From positions 1-64,000 of the forward strand of contig CAILUI010000084.1 of NCBI GenBank assembly GCA_903837355.1: a stretch of 64,000 nt of DNA, written 5' to 3'. The notes under the pieces were generated by a model. It worked only from the letters and a program-made list of their open reading frames with translations, was not told the DNA's origin and did no database searches. The number at the start of each line of letters is the position of its first letter. Within the stretch, counting starts at the first letter, position 1. The position numbers were made by a program, and so were the translations under genes. The DNA comes from an uncultured Victivallales bacterium (lineage in GTDB: Bacteria; Verrucomicrobiota; Lentisphaeria; Oligosphaerales; JAFGRS01). This document shows, piece by piece, positions 41,940 to 52,249 of the stretch.

Positions 41940-42719
41940 CTACAGTAGTCGACGCCCCTGGGCGCGCAGACGGCGAGCGTCGGCGCGGGTGGGGAAGGAG
42001 AAGTAGCTGGCTTGAGCGGGGTCCATCGGTCGCCGCGGCGCCGTGCCCGCCGCCAACAGCCCAATCGCCTCATCCACCGCCTGAACGCCAATCTGCTTTG
42101 ACCGCACCATCAGATCGTGCAACGAATCGTCCGGGAGAATCGCGACGTCGCGCTGCAGAAGGATGTCTCCCGCGTCCAGTTGCGCGGCCATGTGATGCAC
42201 CGTGACCGTCGCCTGGGGCTCCTGGTGCAGCAGGGTCCAGAAGTTAGGCATCATGCCCTGGTAACGCGGCAACGGGGCCGAGTGCAGATTGATGCAGCCA
42301 AGCTGTGGTACGTCCAGCAGAGCACTCCCGAAGACCTGGCTCGCGGCGATCGAGACGATCAGGTCGGGGCGTATCTCACGACGCAGGGTGTCCAGGAAGT
42401 CCGGTGCGTTCACGTTGGCGGGAAGGAGGAGCGGAACACGGTGCCTCAGGGCGACATCGCGAGCCGAGAACGGTCGCGTCAGAGGCAGCAGGCGGTTGGC
42501 TCGGTCAAGAAGGCGCGCCCCGAGGAAGCGGGCACACAGACGGGCGAAATCGCGCGGACCGTAGAACTCGTACAGGCGCCGTGCCGTCTGCGGCAGACTC
42601 TCATTGAAGCTGGGCAGGATCACCAGCGCCACCAGCTCGTTACGCCGCAGGCGGCACAGGGCATCCAGTGCCGGCGGCAGGTAGAAGGGCTCTTCCTGAG
42701 TTACCAGTGCAATGCGCAA
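41940..42719 (-). CDS. Formyltransferase family protein (sugar N-formyltransferase-like)
   Basis: A 259-residue protein of the Fmt/GART fold. The start is a TTG: 42719 (MRIALVTQEEPFYL) is best spaced from gaggg, and 42725 is also possible. Motifs are VSIAASQVFGSALLDVPQLGCINLHSAPLPRYQGMMPNFW with the catalytic Asn and His, and AAQLDAGDILLQ with the catalytic Asp. These bind N10-formyl-tetrahydrofolate or a related donor. In polysaccharide loci such enzymes N-formylate amino sugars (VioF, WbtJ, ArnA type). The C-terminal OB domain of tRNA formyltransferases is missing, which also favours a sugar substrate. Confidence 0.8.
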   Translation of the reverse strand: MRIALVTQEEPFYLPPALDALCRLRRNELVALVILPSFNESLPQTARRLYEFYGPRDFARLCARFLGARLLDRANRLLPLTRPFSARDVALRHRVPLLLPANVNAPDFLDTLRREIRPDLIVSIAASQVFGSALLDVPQLGCINLHSAPLPRYQGMMPNFWTLLHQEPQATVTVHHMAAQLDAGDILLQRDVAILPDDSLHDLMVRSKQIGVQAVDEAIGLLAAGTAPRRPMDPAQASYFSFPTRADARRLRAQGRRLL

Positions 42720-42769
42720 GGGCAAACCCTCAGTCTACGGTCGACGTTCCGTGGTTGGTCGGTGCTGAG

Positions 42770-42818
42770 GCGGTAGGCCGCCACCGCCGCTCCCGCGGCC
42801 AGGCGCCTCTCCAGAAGA
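42770..42818. repeat. REP-like palindromic repeat, copy A
   Basis: A roughly 49-bp element with core cggtaggccgccaccgccgc, then cggccaggcgc and ctccagaagac. It is nearly identical to copies C and D. Its internal arms (ggcg/cgcc type) can fold on themselves. It lies in the gap between the formyltransferase and deacetylase genes. Confidence 0.75.
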
Positions 42819-42822
42819 CAGA

Positions 42823-42886
42823 TGGAGACGCGGTGGGCCGCCACCGCAGGGGGTCAGTACGCGCGGGTGCCCTCACCCGCGGCCAC
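42823..42886. repeat. REP-like palindromic repeat, divergent copy B
   Basis: It starts with tggagacgcggtgggccgc and keeps ccaccgc, then diverges; the second half (gcgcgggtgccctcacccgcggcc) holds a gggtgccctcaccc hairpin. A partial or altered member of the family. Confidence 0.6.
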
Positions 42887-42918
42887 GTGGGGGCACGCGG
42901 CGGTACGGTTTCGACCAG

Positions 42919-42970
42919 TGGAGATGCGGTAGGCCGCCACCGCCGCGCCCGCGGCCAGGCGCCTCCTGCG
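42919..42970. repeat. REP-like palindromic repeat, copy C
   Basis: It starts with tggagatgcggtaggccgc and continues with ccaccgccgcgcccgcggcc and aggcgcctcctgcg, matching copy A over about 45 bases. It lies just downstream of the deacetylase stop. Confidence 0.75.
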
Positions 42971-42988
42971 GGGGTACCGCACACGTCC

Positions 42989-43852
42989 TCAGTCGTGCAC
43001 ACGGCGCAGCAGGTCGCCGAAAACCTCGCGCAGAGGCGCGAAGGAAAACTCCTGCAGCAGCCTCTCCAGCCTGGGCGCGGTCCGGTCCAGGTTGACATAG
43101 TGCCGGAAGCGGAGCCAGGCTGAAGGCCCTCGGAAGCGCGGCTGTTCGGGGTCGAACTCCCACGGGTGCAGGTAGACCACGGCCGGATGCCCCTGGCGAT
43201 TGAGGCGCCTCAGTGCCCAGCGCGTAAACGCCAGGGGGAGTAGCCGGAAATACCCGCCTCCAGCGACCGGCCAGTTGCGCCCGCCGGCGCGCACCGTGGC
43301 CATGGGGAACTCCACAAGACCGTTGCTAAGCACGTGAGCGAATCGCGGGGCGTCGCCGATACCGTACCGAGGGTGGCCTGTGGCGGGCATGATGCTGGAG
43401 TCATAGCGGAGCCCGGCCTCGAGAATGACATCCTGGGCCCACGGCACCGCGCGGGTGATCGAGAAACTCGGCGCGCGGTAGCCGCAGATGGTGCCGCCAT
43501 CCAGACCGGGCACCGCCGCCAGTGCCTGGCCAAGGACACCCAGTGAACGCCGAAGGTCCTCGGCGAACTCCTCCCGTGTCTGCGTGTAGACCAGACGGTG
43601 CTCGTAGCCATGGGAGGCCACCTCGTGTCCGCGAGAGGCAATCTCACCGACCAACCGCGGACGCCGTTCAGCCACCCAGCCGAGAACAAAGAAGGTCGCC
43701 TTCACACGGTGTCGGTCCAGGAGTTCCAGGACCCGCCATACGTTCGCCTCAACACGGGACTCCTGCCGGTCCCACGACGAGCGCTCGACGGCGGCTTCCA
43801 AGTTGTGGACCTGGAAGTGCTCCTCGACATCGATGGTGAGCGCGTTACGCAT
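42989..43852 (-). CDS. Polysaccharide deacetylase, XrtA/PEP-CTERM-locus type (DUF3473)
   Basis: A 287-residue NodB-fold enzyme that removes N-acetyl groups from a polysaccharide or its precursor. ALTIDVEEHFQVHNLE holds the catalytic Asp and the start signature of the subgroup, VKATFFVLGWVAERRP and HEVASHGYEH supply the metal-binding His pair, and CGYRAPSFSIT is motif 3. GGGYFRLLPLAFTRW and VVYLHPWEFDPEQPRF are the C-terminal DUF3473 part. This pattern is diagnostic of TIGR03006-type deacetylases, found next to exosortase A systems. The ATG at 43852 fits exactly. Confidence 0.94.
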   Translation of the reverse strand: MRNALTIDVEEHFQVHNLEAAVERSSWDRQESRVEANVWRVLELLDRHRVKATFFVLGWVAERRPRLVGEIASRGHEVASHGYEHRLVYTQTREEFAEDLRRSLGVLGQALAAVPGLDGGTICGYRAPSFSITRAVPWAQDVILEAGLRYDSSIMPATGHPRYGIGDAPRFAHVLSNGLVEFPMATVRAGGRNWPVAGGGYFRLLPLAFTRWALRRLNRQGHPAVVYLHPWEFDPEQPRFRGPSAWLRFRHYVNLDRTAPRLERLLQEFSFAPLREVFGDLLRRVHD

Positions 43853-43966
43853 GGGAACTCGAGAGGACAGTGACGGGCGCAGTCAGGCCTGGCCGCGGTG
43901 TTCCGGCCTCAGGGCGTCGACGAAACGCATGGCCCTTCCGACACTCCGCGAACGCGATCGGGGCCG

Positions 43967-45175
43967 TCATCGTACCCCTGAGTTGCGCTGTTGTGTCTCG
44001 GCGCAGGATCGTCCATCAAGCTGAAGCCGCTCCAGGATCCGCACCGCATTCTGGTCCCAGGTGTGCTTCGCGAGAACATCGGTGCGCGCCTGCTCGCCAA
44101 GGCGTCGCCGCGTCTCCGGCTCGGACACGAGCCGGGTCAGCCCATCCCGGAAGGAGGACATGTCACCAGGATCGAAAAGCACCCCGTTGTCGCCGTGCCG
44201 TACGACCATGGCAATGGGCTCGGTGTGCGGTGCAAGCACGGCTTTGCCCTGCCCCATGTACTCGAACAGCTTGATGGGGGAGCGGTACTCGTTGCTATGG
44301 GGGATGACGGCCACATCCATGGCGGCGATGTGCTCGCGCACGGACTCGTGCGACACGGCACCCGCGAAGTGAACCCGCGCGGCGATGCCGCGGGCGGCGG
44401 CCAAGCTCTCAAGGTCAGCGCGCAGGGGGCCATTGCCCACGATCAGGAGGCGGAGATCATGATCGGCGGCCAGTGCCACGGCTTCCAGCAGATCCTCCAA
44501 CCGGTGCCAAGGGACCAACCAGCCGACGAAGCCGACGATTAGCGCGTCACCAAGACCGTATTTCCGCCGTACGCCGCGACCGTCGGCGGGCTGGGCGTAA
44601 TCCGCGGCAGCCACCGCATTCGGAAGCACCAGGGTACGCTCCACAGGCACACCCAGCGCGACGACCCGGCGCTGCAGGTGCGGTGACACTACGGTGACCA
44701 GATCGGCACGATGCAGACAGAAGCGGTCGCAGCGCTCCGCCAGTCGGCGGAAGGTCGGCTGGCGCCTGACCCGCTCATCGCCAACCAACTCATTGATCTC
44801 GACCACCAGCGGGATCCGCCGCCGACGGGCCAACCAGGCGGTGACACAGAGGAAAAAAGCGTGGCGCTCGTAGATCAGGTCATAGCGCCGGCGCTTCAGC
44901 AGACGCGAGTTCCTGACCAAGGACGTCACATTGTAGCCCATCTCCAGGAGTTCGAACGCGGTGTCTGGGCAGTGGCGCGCCAGCCATGACCAACGCCGAG
45001 TCCGCCGGTCGGCTCCAGCGAACGGGTCAGCGCCGCACGTACGTCGCGGATCGGCGCCGGTGGGGCTGGAGAAGTCGACTACATGGCCGCGCTCTGCGAA
45101 GGCACGCGCAATGCCGGCGATGTGGACGCCTTCGGCGCCCCGGCCCTGAGTGCGAAAATGGTAAAGGATGTTCAT
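43967..45175 (-). CDS. Glycosyltransferase family 4
   Basis: A 402-residue GT-B glycosyltransferase. HFRTQGRGAEGVHIAGIARAFAERGH begins the acceptor domain, RYDLIYERHAFF and VVEINELVGDER follow, and the donor domain has VGFVGWLVPWHRLEDLLEA, LLIVGNGPLRADLE and the nucleotide-binding EYRSPIKLFEYMGQGKAVLAPHTEPI, corresponding to the E-x7-E motif. The ATG overlaps the stop of the next-upstream GT4 gene by 4 bases, so the two are coupled. Sugar specificity unknown. Confidence 0.92.
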   Translation of the reverse strand: MNILYHFRTQGRGAEGVHIAGIARAFAERGHVVDFSSPTGADPRRTCGADPFAGADRRTRRWSWLARHCPDTAFELLEMGYNVTSLVRNSRLLKRRRYDLIYERHAFFLCVTAWLARRRRIPLVVEINELVGDERVRRQPTFRRLAERCDRFCLHRADLVTVVSPHLQRRVVALGVPVERTLVLPNAVAAADYAQPADGRGVRRKYGLGDALIVGFVGWLVPWHRLEDLLEAVALAADHDLRLLIVGNGPLRADLESLAAARGIAARVHFAGAVSHESVREHIAAMDVAVIPHSNEYRSPIKLFEYMGQGKAVLAPHTEPIAMVVRHGDNGVLFDPGDMSSFRDGLTRLVSEPETRRRLGEQARTDVLAKHTWDQNAVRILERLQLDGRSCAETQQRNSGVR

Positions 45176-46350
45176 GGGGGCGGGGTCGCAAGGACAGCAA
45201 ACAGCTCGCTATAGCGTCGCACGGTCTCGTCCCAGGAGAAGGCCAGAGCCTGGCGGCGGCACGCCCCGCCCTGCGGCCCGCGGGCGACTACCCGCGCCAG
45301 GGCATCGGCCATGAGCACCGGCCGGCCAGGCTCAACCAACTCGCCGGTGCGCGGGTCGGTCAGGACCTCTGGGACTCCCCCTACCCGCGTGGCCGCGACG
45401 GGCAGGCCGCAGGCGAGGGCCTCGCGGATGACATTGGGGATTCCCTCATTGCGACTGGGCACACAGAGGACATCGGCAGCCTGCATGAAGCGCAGCACCT
45501 GCGCCGGAGAGCAGACCCCGGCAAGGGTCACCTGTCCGCCCAAGGCGCCGGCAGCGGTCTTGACCCTGGTGCGCAGCGGCCCGTCGCCGAGCATGAACAG
45601 ACGCCAAGCTTGGTCCGGAAAGCGCTCTCTGAGTACCGCCACGGCCCGGACGGCCAGCAGCGGATCTTTCACCGGAGCGAAGTTCCCGACGAAAAGCACG
45701 GCGACGTCCGCGGGCCCCAGTCCCGCGGCCCGCCGTACGGCCTGCCGATCCACAGCCGGACGGAAGAAGTCGGTGTCCACGCCATTGTGGATGGTTTGCA
45801 CCCGGCCCTCTGGCAGTCCCGCCTCGACCAGGCGGCGGCGTAGAGCCTCGCTGCGAGCGACGACGGCGGCGGCGCGACCAAGGTGCCTGAGGATAACCCC
45901 GCGCCGCAACGGGTAACCAAGGTAGTCGTTGATATCGGTCCCCTGGGTGATGACAACGCAGGGCAGCGCCAAGGGTCCCGCCAGGCGTACCGCAGCACAG
46001 GCATCGGGGTAAGCCCATGCCGCCAACAGCACACCCGGCGGCTCCTGCGCCCGGCAGATACGCTGCACGGACGGAGCCAGCCACCGAGCGTACAAGCGAT
46101 GGTTGACGGCACTGCCAATCCTGGGCAGGTAGGGTACGGCCGGGAAGATCGGCGCCAGAGCGGTGTCCTCAGGACAGCGCTCCGCAACGCTGCTGCCGGG
46201 GCGGGCCAGGAAGGCAGACAAGCGCGGCCGAGGTGCCACTACAGATACTCTGGAGACCGTGGCCAGCCGGCGTACCAGGTTGGCGTTGTGTATACCAAAG
46301 GTAGGCCGACGAACATCCGGGAAGAGCGTTGAGAGGAAGAGGATGTGCAT
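45172..46350 (-). CDS. Glycosyltransferase family 4
   Basis: A 392-residue GT-B glycosyltransferase. LFLSTLFPDVRRPTFGIHNANLVRRLA, GTDINDYL, VVARSEALRRRLVEAGLPEGRVQTIHNGVDTDFF and VLFVGNFAPVKDPLLAVRAV are typical of the exopolysaccharide transferases of this family. VPSRNEGIPNVIREALACGLPVAATRVGGVPEVL holds the E-x7-E donor site. It is coupled with the GT4 that follows (ATGA overlap) and stands after the beta-helix gene. Such transferases are common in XrtA-type EPS loci. Confidence 0.93.
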   Translation of the reverse strand: MHILFLSTLFPDVRRPTFGIHNANLVRRLATVSRVSVVAPRPRLSAFLARPGSSVAERCPEDTALAPIFPAVPYLPRIGSAVNHRLYARWLAPSVQRICRAQEPPGVLLAAWAYPDACAAVRLAGPLALPCVVITQGTDINDYLGYPLRRGVILRHLGRAAAVVARSEALRRRLVEAGLPEGRVQTIHNGVDTDFFRPAVDRQAVRRAAGLGPADVAVLFVGNFAPVKDPLLAVRAVAVLRERFPDQAWRLFMLGDGPLRTRVKTAAGALGGQVTLAGVCSPAQVLRFMQAADVLCVPSRNEGIPNVIREALACGLPVAATRVGGVPEVLTDPRTGELVEPGRPVLMADALARVVARGPQGGACRRQALAFSWDETVRRYSELFAVLATPPP

Positions 46351-46374
46351 GGGCTAACGACTAGCGGTCACTGC

Positions 46375-47865
46375 CTACGGCGCTTTCGCCGGGGCCGAAC
46401 CGAAGGCGCCGAGGTCGCCGGTACCGTCAGTGTTCCGAGGGCGGCGCCCACCGTGAGGGACGTACTCGGACGTACAGGCGTGCTGTGGCAGCATCGCCGC
46501 CGGCAAGGGACCGGCGCGCCCGCTGCAGGCGGATCCGGACAACAGGCTGAAGTCCCCATTGTCCACGTCGCGGAAACCCGGGGCGTCACCGTAGACCTGC
46601 TTGTCCTCGATATGGACCCCCTCCTCTCCGCCTACGAAGCGCAACATGGACTCGAACTGCCGGGGGAACCAGTTGCTGCCCAAGGTTGCCTTCCCGAGCG
46701 AGGGCATGAGTTGGATGTGACCCGCGGGCGAGCGGCACCAGAAGATGTTATTGCGGATGACCGCCGTGTCGCGGGCAGTCGTAAGTTTGAACAGGACCAC
46801 TGCGCCAGATCGCCGTGAGACGACGGTGTTGTGACACACATAGAGAGTGCCATTGCGGAACTTACCCGGGTCGCCTTGATCGCCCCCGTAGTGGCACACC
46901 TGGGTGTTCGTGGTGTCCGCAAGTTTGATCAGGATGTTCCCATAGACAAACGACTCACGGTAGTCGGCACGTTCGGTGATGTGCGGGTACTCGCTCTCGA
47001 CCAGATCGAGCAGACGATTGCCGCCTTCGATCCAGTTGTAGCGGATGACCGTTCCCGCCGAGCGGTCCTTGAGGTTGTTCCCGAAAGCATCGGGACGCAA
47101 CGGGCCGAGATGGTTGTACTGGAAGGTGATACCCTCAGATTCAGTGTAGACGTTATGCTGGTAGATCCCAAGCTCGGTGCCATTCCCGTAGATGGCGCAG
47201 CCCTCCACCAGCACATCGCGGGTCTGGTGCGAGGACACCAAGCCGTTGCCGCAGTCGTGCAGACGGCAGTTCCGCACGGTTAGGTGCTCGCCGCTCTCCA
47301 GCCAGATGGCCGCCGCGTTGTCCCGGTAGGAGGCCTTCCCAGCGCGTCCAGTGAAGGTCTGAGCGGGCCGGGCGCCCCTGACCTCCAGGTTCTCGATCAC
47401 AATGTGTTGCGGCTGCAGGCTGGGCGAGGCGTTGGTGCCGCCGACTTTGATGATGGCTCGCTCCTCGCCCCAGAAGTCCAGAGCTTCTCGGGTGCTAGCC
47501 TGGCTGCCGTCCACGGCCGGCAGCTCGCCCTTGGGACCAGGAACCCCGGTCACCGTGATCGGAGCCTCGGCGCTACCCACCGCAGCGATGGCCCACTTCT
47601 CGTGGTACGGCTCCGGACGCCAGTGAATGCGCACCGTATCGCCCGCGGCCAGAGCCTCCCACGGCACCTGGCCGATCGCGCCGAACTCCTGGTCAGGCCC
47701 CACCTCGTAGGTACGAGCCCCCAACGTCAGGCTGAGCCCCGCTGCGGCAAGTACCCAGAGAGCCCAGGTGGCCCAGGCGGACCGTACGCTCGCACCGAGC
47801 GGAGCACGGTTCGTGGGGTATGATGATGCGCCCAATGTGATCGCTCTCCAAGTGTGACGTTTCAT
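46375..47865 (-). CDS. Secreted right-handed parallel beta-helix protein
   Basis: A 496-residue protein from the ATG at 47865 (GTG at 47871 is also open; aggggt lies upstream). A signal or membrane segment WALWVLAAAGLSLTLGA follows an unusually long 30-residue N-region. The mature part contains many turns of a beta-helix: IVIENLEVRGAR, LTVRNCRLHDCGNGLVSS, VLVEGCAIYGNG, ITFQYNHLGP, TVIRYNWIEGGNRLLDLVES, ESFVYGNILIK, TLYVCHNTVVS and AVIRNNIFWC. Beta-helix proteins of this sort are polysaccharide lyases or C5-epimerases (AlgG-like) or simple glycan-binding proteins. In an EPS locus a role in trimming or modifying the exported polymer in the periplasm is likely. Confidence 0.82.
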   Translation of the reverse strand: MKRHTWRAITLGASSYPTNRAPLGASVRSAWATWALWVLAAAGLSLTLGARTYEVGPDQEFGAIGQVPWEALAAGDTVRIHWRPEPYHEKWAIAAVGSAEAPITVTGVPGPKGELPAVDGSQASTREALDFWGEERAIIKVGGTNASPSLQPQHIVIENLEVRGARPAQTFTGRAGKASYRDNAAAIWLESGEHLTVRNCRLHDCGNGLVSSHQTRDVLVEGCAIYGNGTELGIYQHNVYTESEGITFQYNHLGPLRPDAFGNNLKDRSAGTVIRYNWIEGGNRLLDLVESEYPHITERADYRESFVYGNILIKLADTTNTQVCHYGGDQGDPGKFRNGTLYVCHNTVVSRRSGAVVLFKLTTARDTAVIRNNIFWCRSPAGHIQLMPSLGKATLGSNWFPRQFESMLRFVGGEEGVHIEDKQVYGDAPGFRDVDNGDFSLLSGSACSGRAGPLPAAMLPQHACTSEYVPHGGRRPRNTDGTGDLGAFGSAPAKAP

Positions 47866-47955
47866 GATCACCGTACCCCTCGAAATCGCTTATACTCGCC
47901 GTCGCAGGCAGCGCGCCTATCGTGGCAGGAATGGCCGCCCACGACGAAGCCGGGG

Positions 47956-49053
47956 CTAGGCACTGACGAGCGTATAACGGTAGTCCCGGTAGGCGCCCGG
48001 GTCACCGCGGTGGCCGGCTTCGGCAGCGTGCAGAATGTTGACCAACTCGCGAGCCGTCACAAAGTGCGGACGCGGCGACGGGCCATCATGGTCCGCAAGC
48101 AGTGCACGATAGAAGCGCGCCATAGGCTCGCCCAGAAGCATCTCCAGATTGCGTGGCAAGCCGCCGTGGGTGTGCAGTTTGACGACCGCCCACTCGGGGC
48201 GGCCAAGGACGTGGATGCCCAGTTCGATCCACAAACGGAGTCGCTCGAGCGTCGGGGGGTTAGCCTTGGAGAGCTCCCCGTTCTCGACACGCGGCAGCAG
48301 ACCGAACTTACGCCAGCGCCAGTTCAGCCCCAGCGGGCCCTGGACCAGCAGCAGCGTCGAAGCTCCGTCTCCGTCACGGCGATCATGACTCGCGCCGCGC
48401 CCAACCCGTACGGGAGTGCCATAGTCATGCGACTTGGCGGCGGGGGTATCGGTCGCGTAGTAGACGCTGTTGATCGTCCGCGTCTGCGTCGGACTGGGCG
48501 CCGACGGCAGGGTGAAGTCGGCGTAACAGCCGGCCTCCGCAAGCACCGCCAGTTCGGTGCGGACACCGCAATGCCGGCCCGATGGATGCGAGTCATCCAG
48601 AGCCCAGTCGCCGTGAATGAAGGCGAAGCGGGGCGCGCCGGTGCCATCCTGACTGAGCAAACCGTGCCGCCGCAGGCGCCGCACCCCCTCATCGAGCGTG
48701 CATCGCAACCCGGCCGCCGTGTCGCGGTCGTGATGGAGGTGGACCTCGACTTCGGTATGAGCCCGCCGGCCAAGCGCCGCGAGCTGCTCGAGAATCTCCT
48801 CGTCGTACTGCTCGATGGGGTAGAAGAAGGTATGGGCCGGCGGCCGACCATCGGCGTCGCGAAAGGACGCGGTAAACTCCGGAAAGCGGGCACTCCAGGC
48901 GCTGACACGCTCGAGTGCCTCGTCGCGGCTGGCGACGTGAAACGGCTCGAAATGGTCGCAAACACAGAGCAGGATGTCGGTGACCGCCGCGGCGTCAAAC
49001 CGCGGTCGGGTGAGATACGGCCACAGCCACGTGTCGAGAGCTTTCAGCGCCAT
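47956..49053 (-). CDS. NodB-like conserved hypothetical protein of EPS loci
   Basis: A 365-residue cytoplasmic protein. I recognise it only as a conserved companion of XrtA-type EPS genes. The pattern recalls a polysaccharide deacetylase barrel: LLCVCDHFEPFHVA with an early Asp, HTFFYPIEQYDEEILEQLAAL, EVEVHLHHDRDTAAGL with a His-x-His-His-Asp set, FAFIHGDWALDDSHPSG, YADFTLPSAPS, INSVYYATD and WAVVKLHTHGG. The two His-rich clusters and the Asp are plausible metal ligands. Deacetylation of a sugar is a reasonable guess, without proof. It lies between the membrane GT2 and the beta-helix gene. Confidence 0.7.
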   Translation of the reverse strand: MALKALDTWLWPYLTRPRFDAAAVTDILLCVCDHFEPFHVASRDEALERVSAWSARFPEFTASFRDADGRPPAHTFFYPIEQYDEEILEQLAALGRRAHTEVEVHLHHDRDTAAGLRCTLDEGVRRLRRHGLLSQDGTGAPRFAFIHGDWALDDSHPSGRHCGVRTELAVLAEAGCYADFTLPSAPSPTQTRTINSVYYATDTPAAKSHDYGTPVRVGRGASHDRRDGDGASTLLLVQGPLGLNWRWRKFGLLPRVENGELSKANPPTLERLRLWIELGIHVLGRPEWAVVKLHTHGGLPRNLEMLLGEPMARFYRALLADHDGPSPRPHFVTARELVNILHAAEAGHRGDPGAYRDYRYTLVSA

Positions 49054-49076
49054 CAGCCGGCATCCTTGCGTCGGGC

Positions 49077-50264
49077 TCAGGCAGCCTGTTCCCAGCCGGG
49101 CTTCCGGGAAGCCAGGAGGTAGTCACGCAACCCCAGCATGGTGCGCCAGTTGACGAAGACGAAGCTGGCTGGCAGAGCGAAGACCCTGTGCCGCAAGCTG
49201 GGCACGAGGATGCCAAGGCTGGCCAGCGCGTAGAAGACGAATTGCCCGCAAAGCAGCACGCGGTACCCCGGCACGTGCAACAGAGCCACGTTCGCCGCCA
49301 TCATGCTGACCAGCAAAGGGAAGCCGAGAAGCCGAAGGTACTTGTGCGAGATGAGCTGCCACCACAGCCGGTTGTGCCAGGGCAGCAACCAGCGCGGGTA
49401 GCGGAACAGCATCTGGAAGTTCCCGGCCATGGTGCGCCGCTTACGCCGGTGCTCGATGCCGGACGCAAAGGGCTGGGGATCACTGCCCCGCGCCGCGGGC
49501 TCGTAGACCACCCGATAGCCTTGCAGCGCAATTAGCATCGGCGTGACGACATCATCCAGGATGGTGTCCTCGGGGATCGCAACGAAGGCGGCTCGGCGGA
49601 CCGCGCAGATGGCGCCGGTGTAGCCGATCGAGGAGTCAAACGCAGCTTCCTGCCGCCGCACGAAGTTCTCGAGCCGCCAGTGGGCGTCGACCCCTCCACT
49701 CACGGCGTCGACCCCTGGCGTTACGTCCAAGGCACCACAGACGGCCCCGACCTGGGGGTCGGCAAAGCAGCGCGCGAAGGCGCGGATGGTCTCCGGTGCA
49801 AAGCGCTGACGCGCATCACCCAGGACGACGACATCGCCGCGAGCCTGGGCCAGGGCCGCATTGAGACCACTTGCCTTGCCGCAATGCCCTTCCCGGCCAA
49901 GAACACACAGACGCGGATCGGCGAGAGTGCTGAGCGCGGCTTCAGTGCCATCGGTGGAGCCGTCCGAGACCACCACCACCTCCAGGCGGTCGACAGGGTA
50001 GTCCGATTCCAGCAGGTTGCGCACTCGCGGGACGATGCGGTCAACGCCGTTACGCACAACCACCACCGCCGAGACCAGCGGCGTGAAGCCAGCGTCCCCC
50101 TTGACCACCAAGCGCGGACGCAACCGAGCGACCAGCGCCACCAACACCGGGTAGCCAAGGAAGGCGTAGGCCAGGGTCAGGAAACTGACCCAGAAGAGGC
50201 CCTGTGCAATCAGAGAAGCCAAGGGAACAGCATACCCCAACCGACGTCCACACACGACGCCCAC
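49077..50264 (-). CDS. Membrane-bound processive-type glycosyltransferase 2
   Basis: A 395-residue GT2 with an N-terminal membrane helix (about 15-45) and three to four C-terminal helices (HKYLRLLGFPLLVSMMAANVALL, GYRVLLCGQFVFYALASLGILV). The cytoplasmic domain has PLVSAVVVVRNGVDRIVPRVRNLLESDYP, EVVVVSDGSTDGTE, and a metal site in DVVVLGDARQRFAPE, followed by GYTGAICAVRRAAF, DDVVTPMLIALQGYRVVYEP and the membrane-proximal RRKRRTMAGNFQML, which corresponds to QRxRW. It resembles hyaluronan/cellulose-synthase-like transferases of EPS loci. It is 15 bases from the amidotransferase gene. Confidence 0.9.
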   Translation of the reverse strand: MGVVCGRRLGYAVPLASLIAQGLFWVSFLTLAYAFLGYPVLVALVARLRPRLVVKGDAGFTPLVSAVVVVRNGVDRIVPRVRNLLESDYPVDRLEVVVVSDGSTDGTEAALSTLADPRLCVLGREGHCGKASGLNAALAQARGDVVVLGDARQRFAPETIRAFARCFADPQVGAVCGALDVTPGVDAVSGGVDAHWRLENFVRRQEAAFDSSIGYTGAICAVRRAAFVAIPEDTILDDVVTPMLIALQGYRVVYEPAARGSDPQPFASGIEHRRKRRTMAGNFQMLFRYPRWLLPWHNRLWWQLISHKYLRLLGFPLLVSMMAANVALLHVPGYRVLLCGQFVFYALASLGILVPSLRHRVFALPASFVFVNWRTMLGLRDYLLASRKPGWEQAA

Positions 50265-50279
50265 ACGTCGACGCCCATT

Positions 50280-52214
<1,935 letters not shown>

Positions 52215-52249
52215 CGACTTCTAACCTCCGACCTCCGACCCCCGCGTCC

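Noticed and set aside
42765..42975. CRISPR-like look of the repeats
   Set aside because: Only three degenerate copies with unequal spacing, self-complementary along their length, and with no cas genes.
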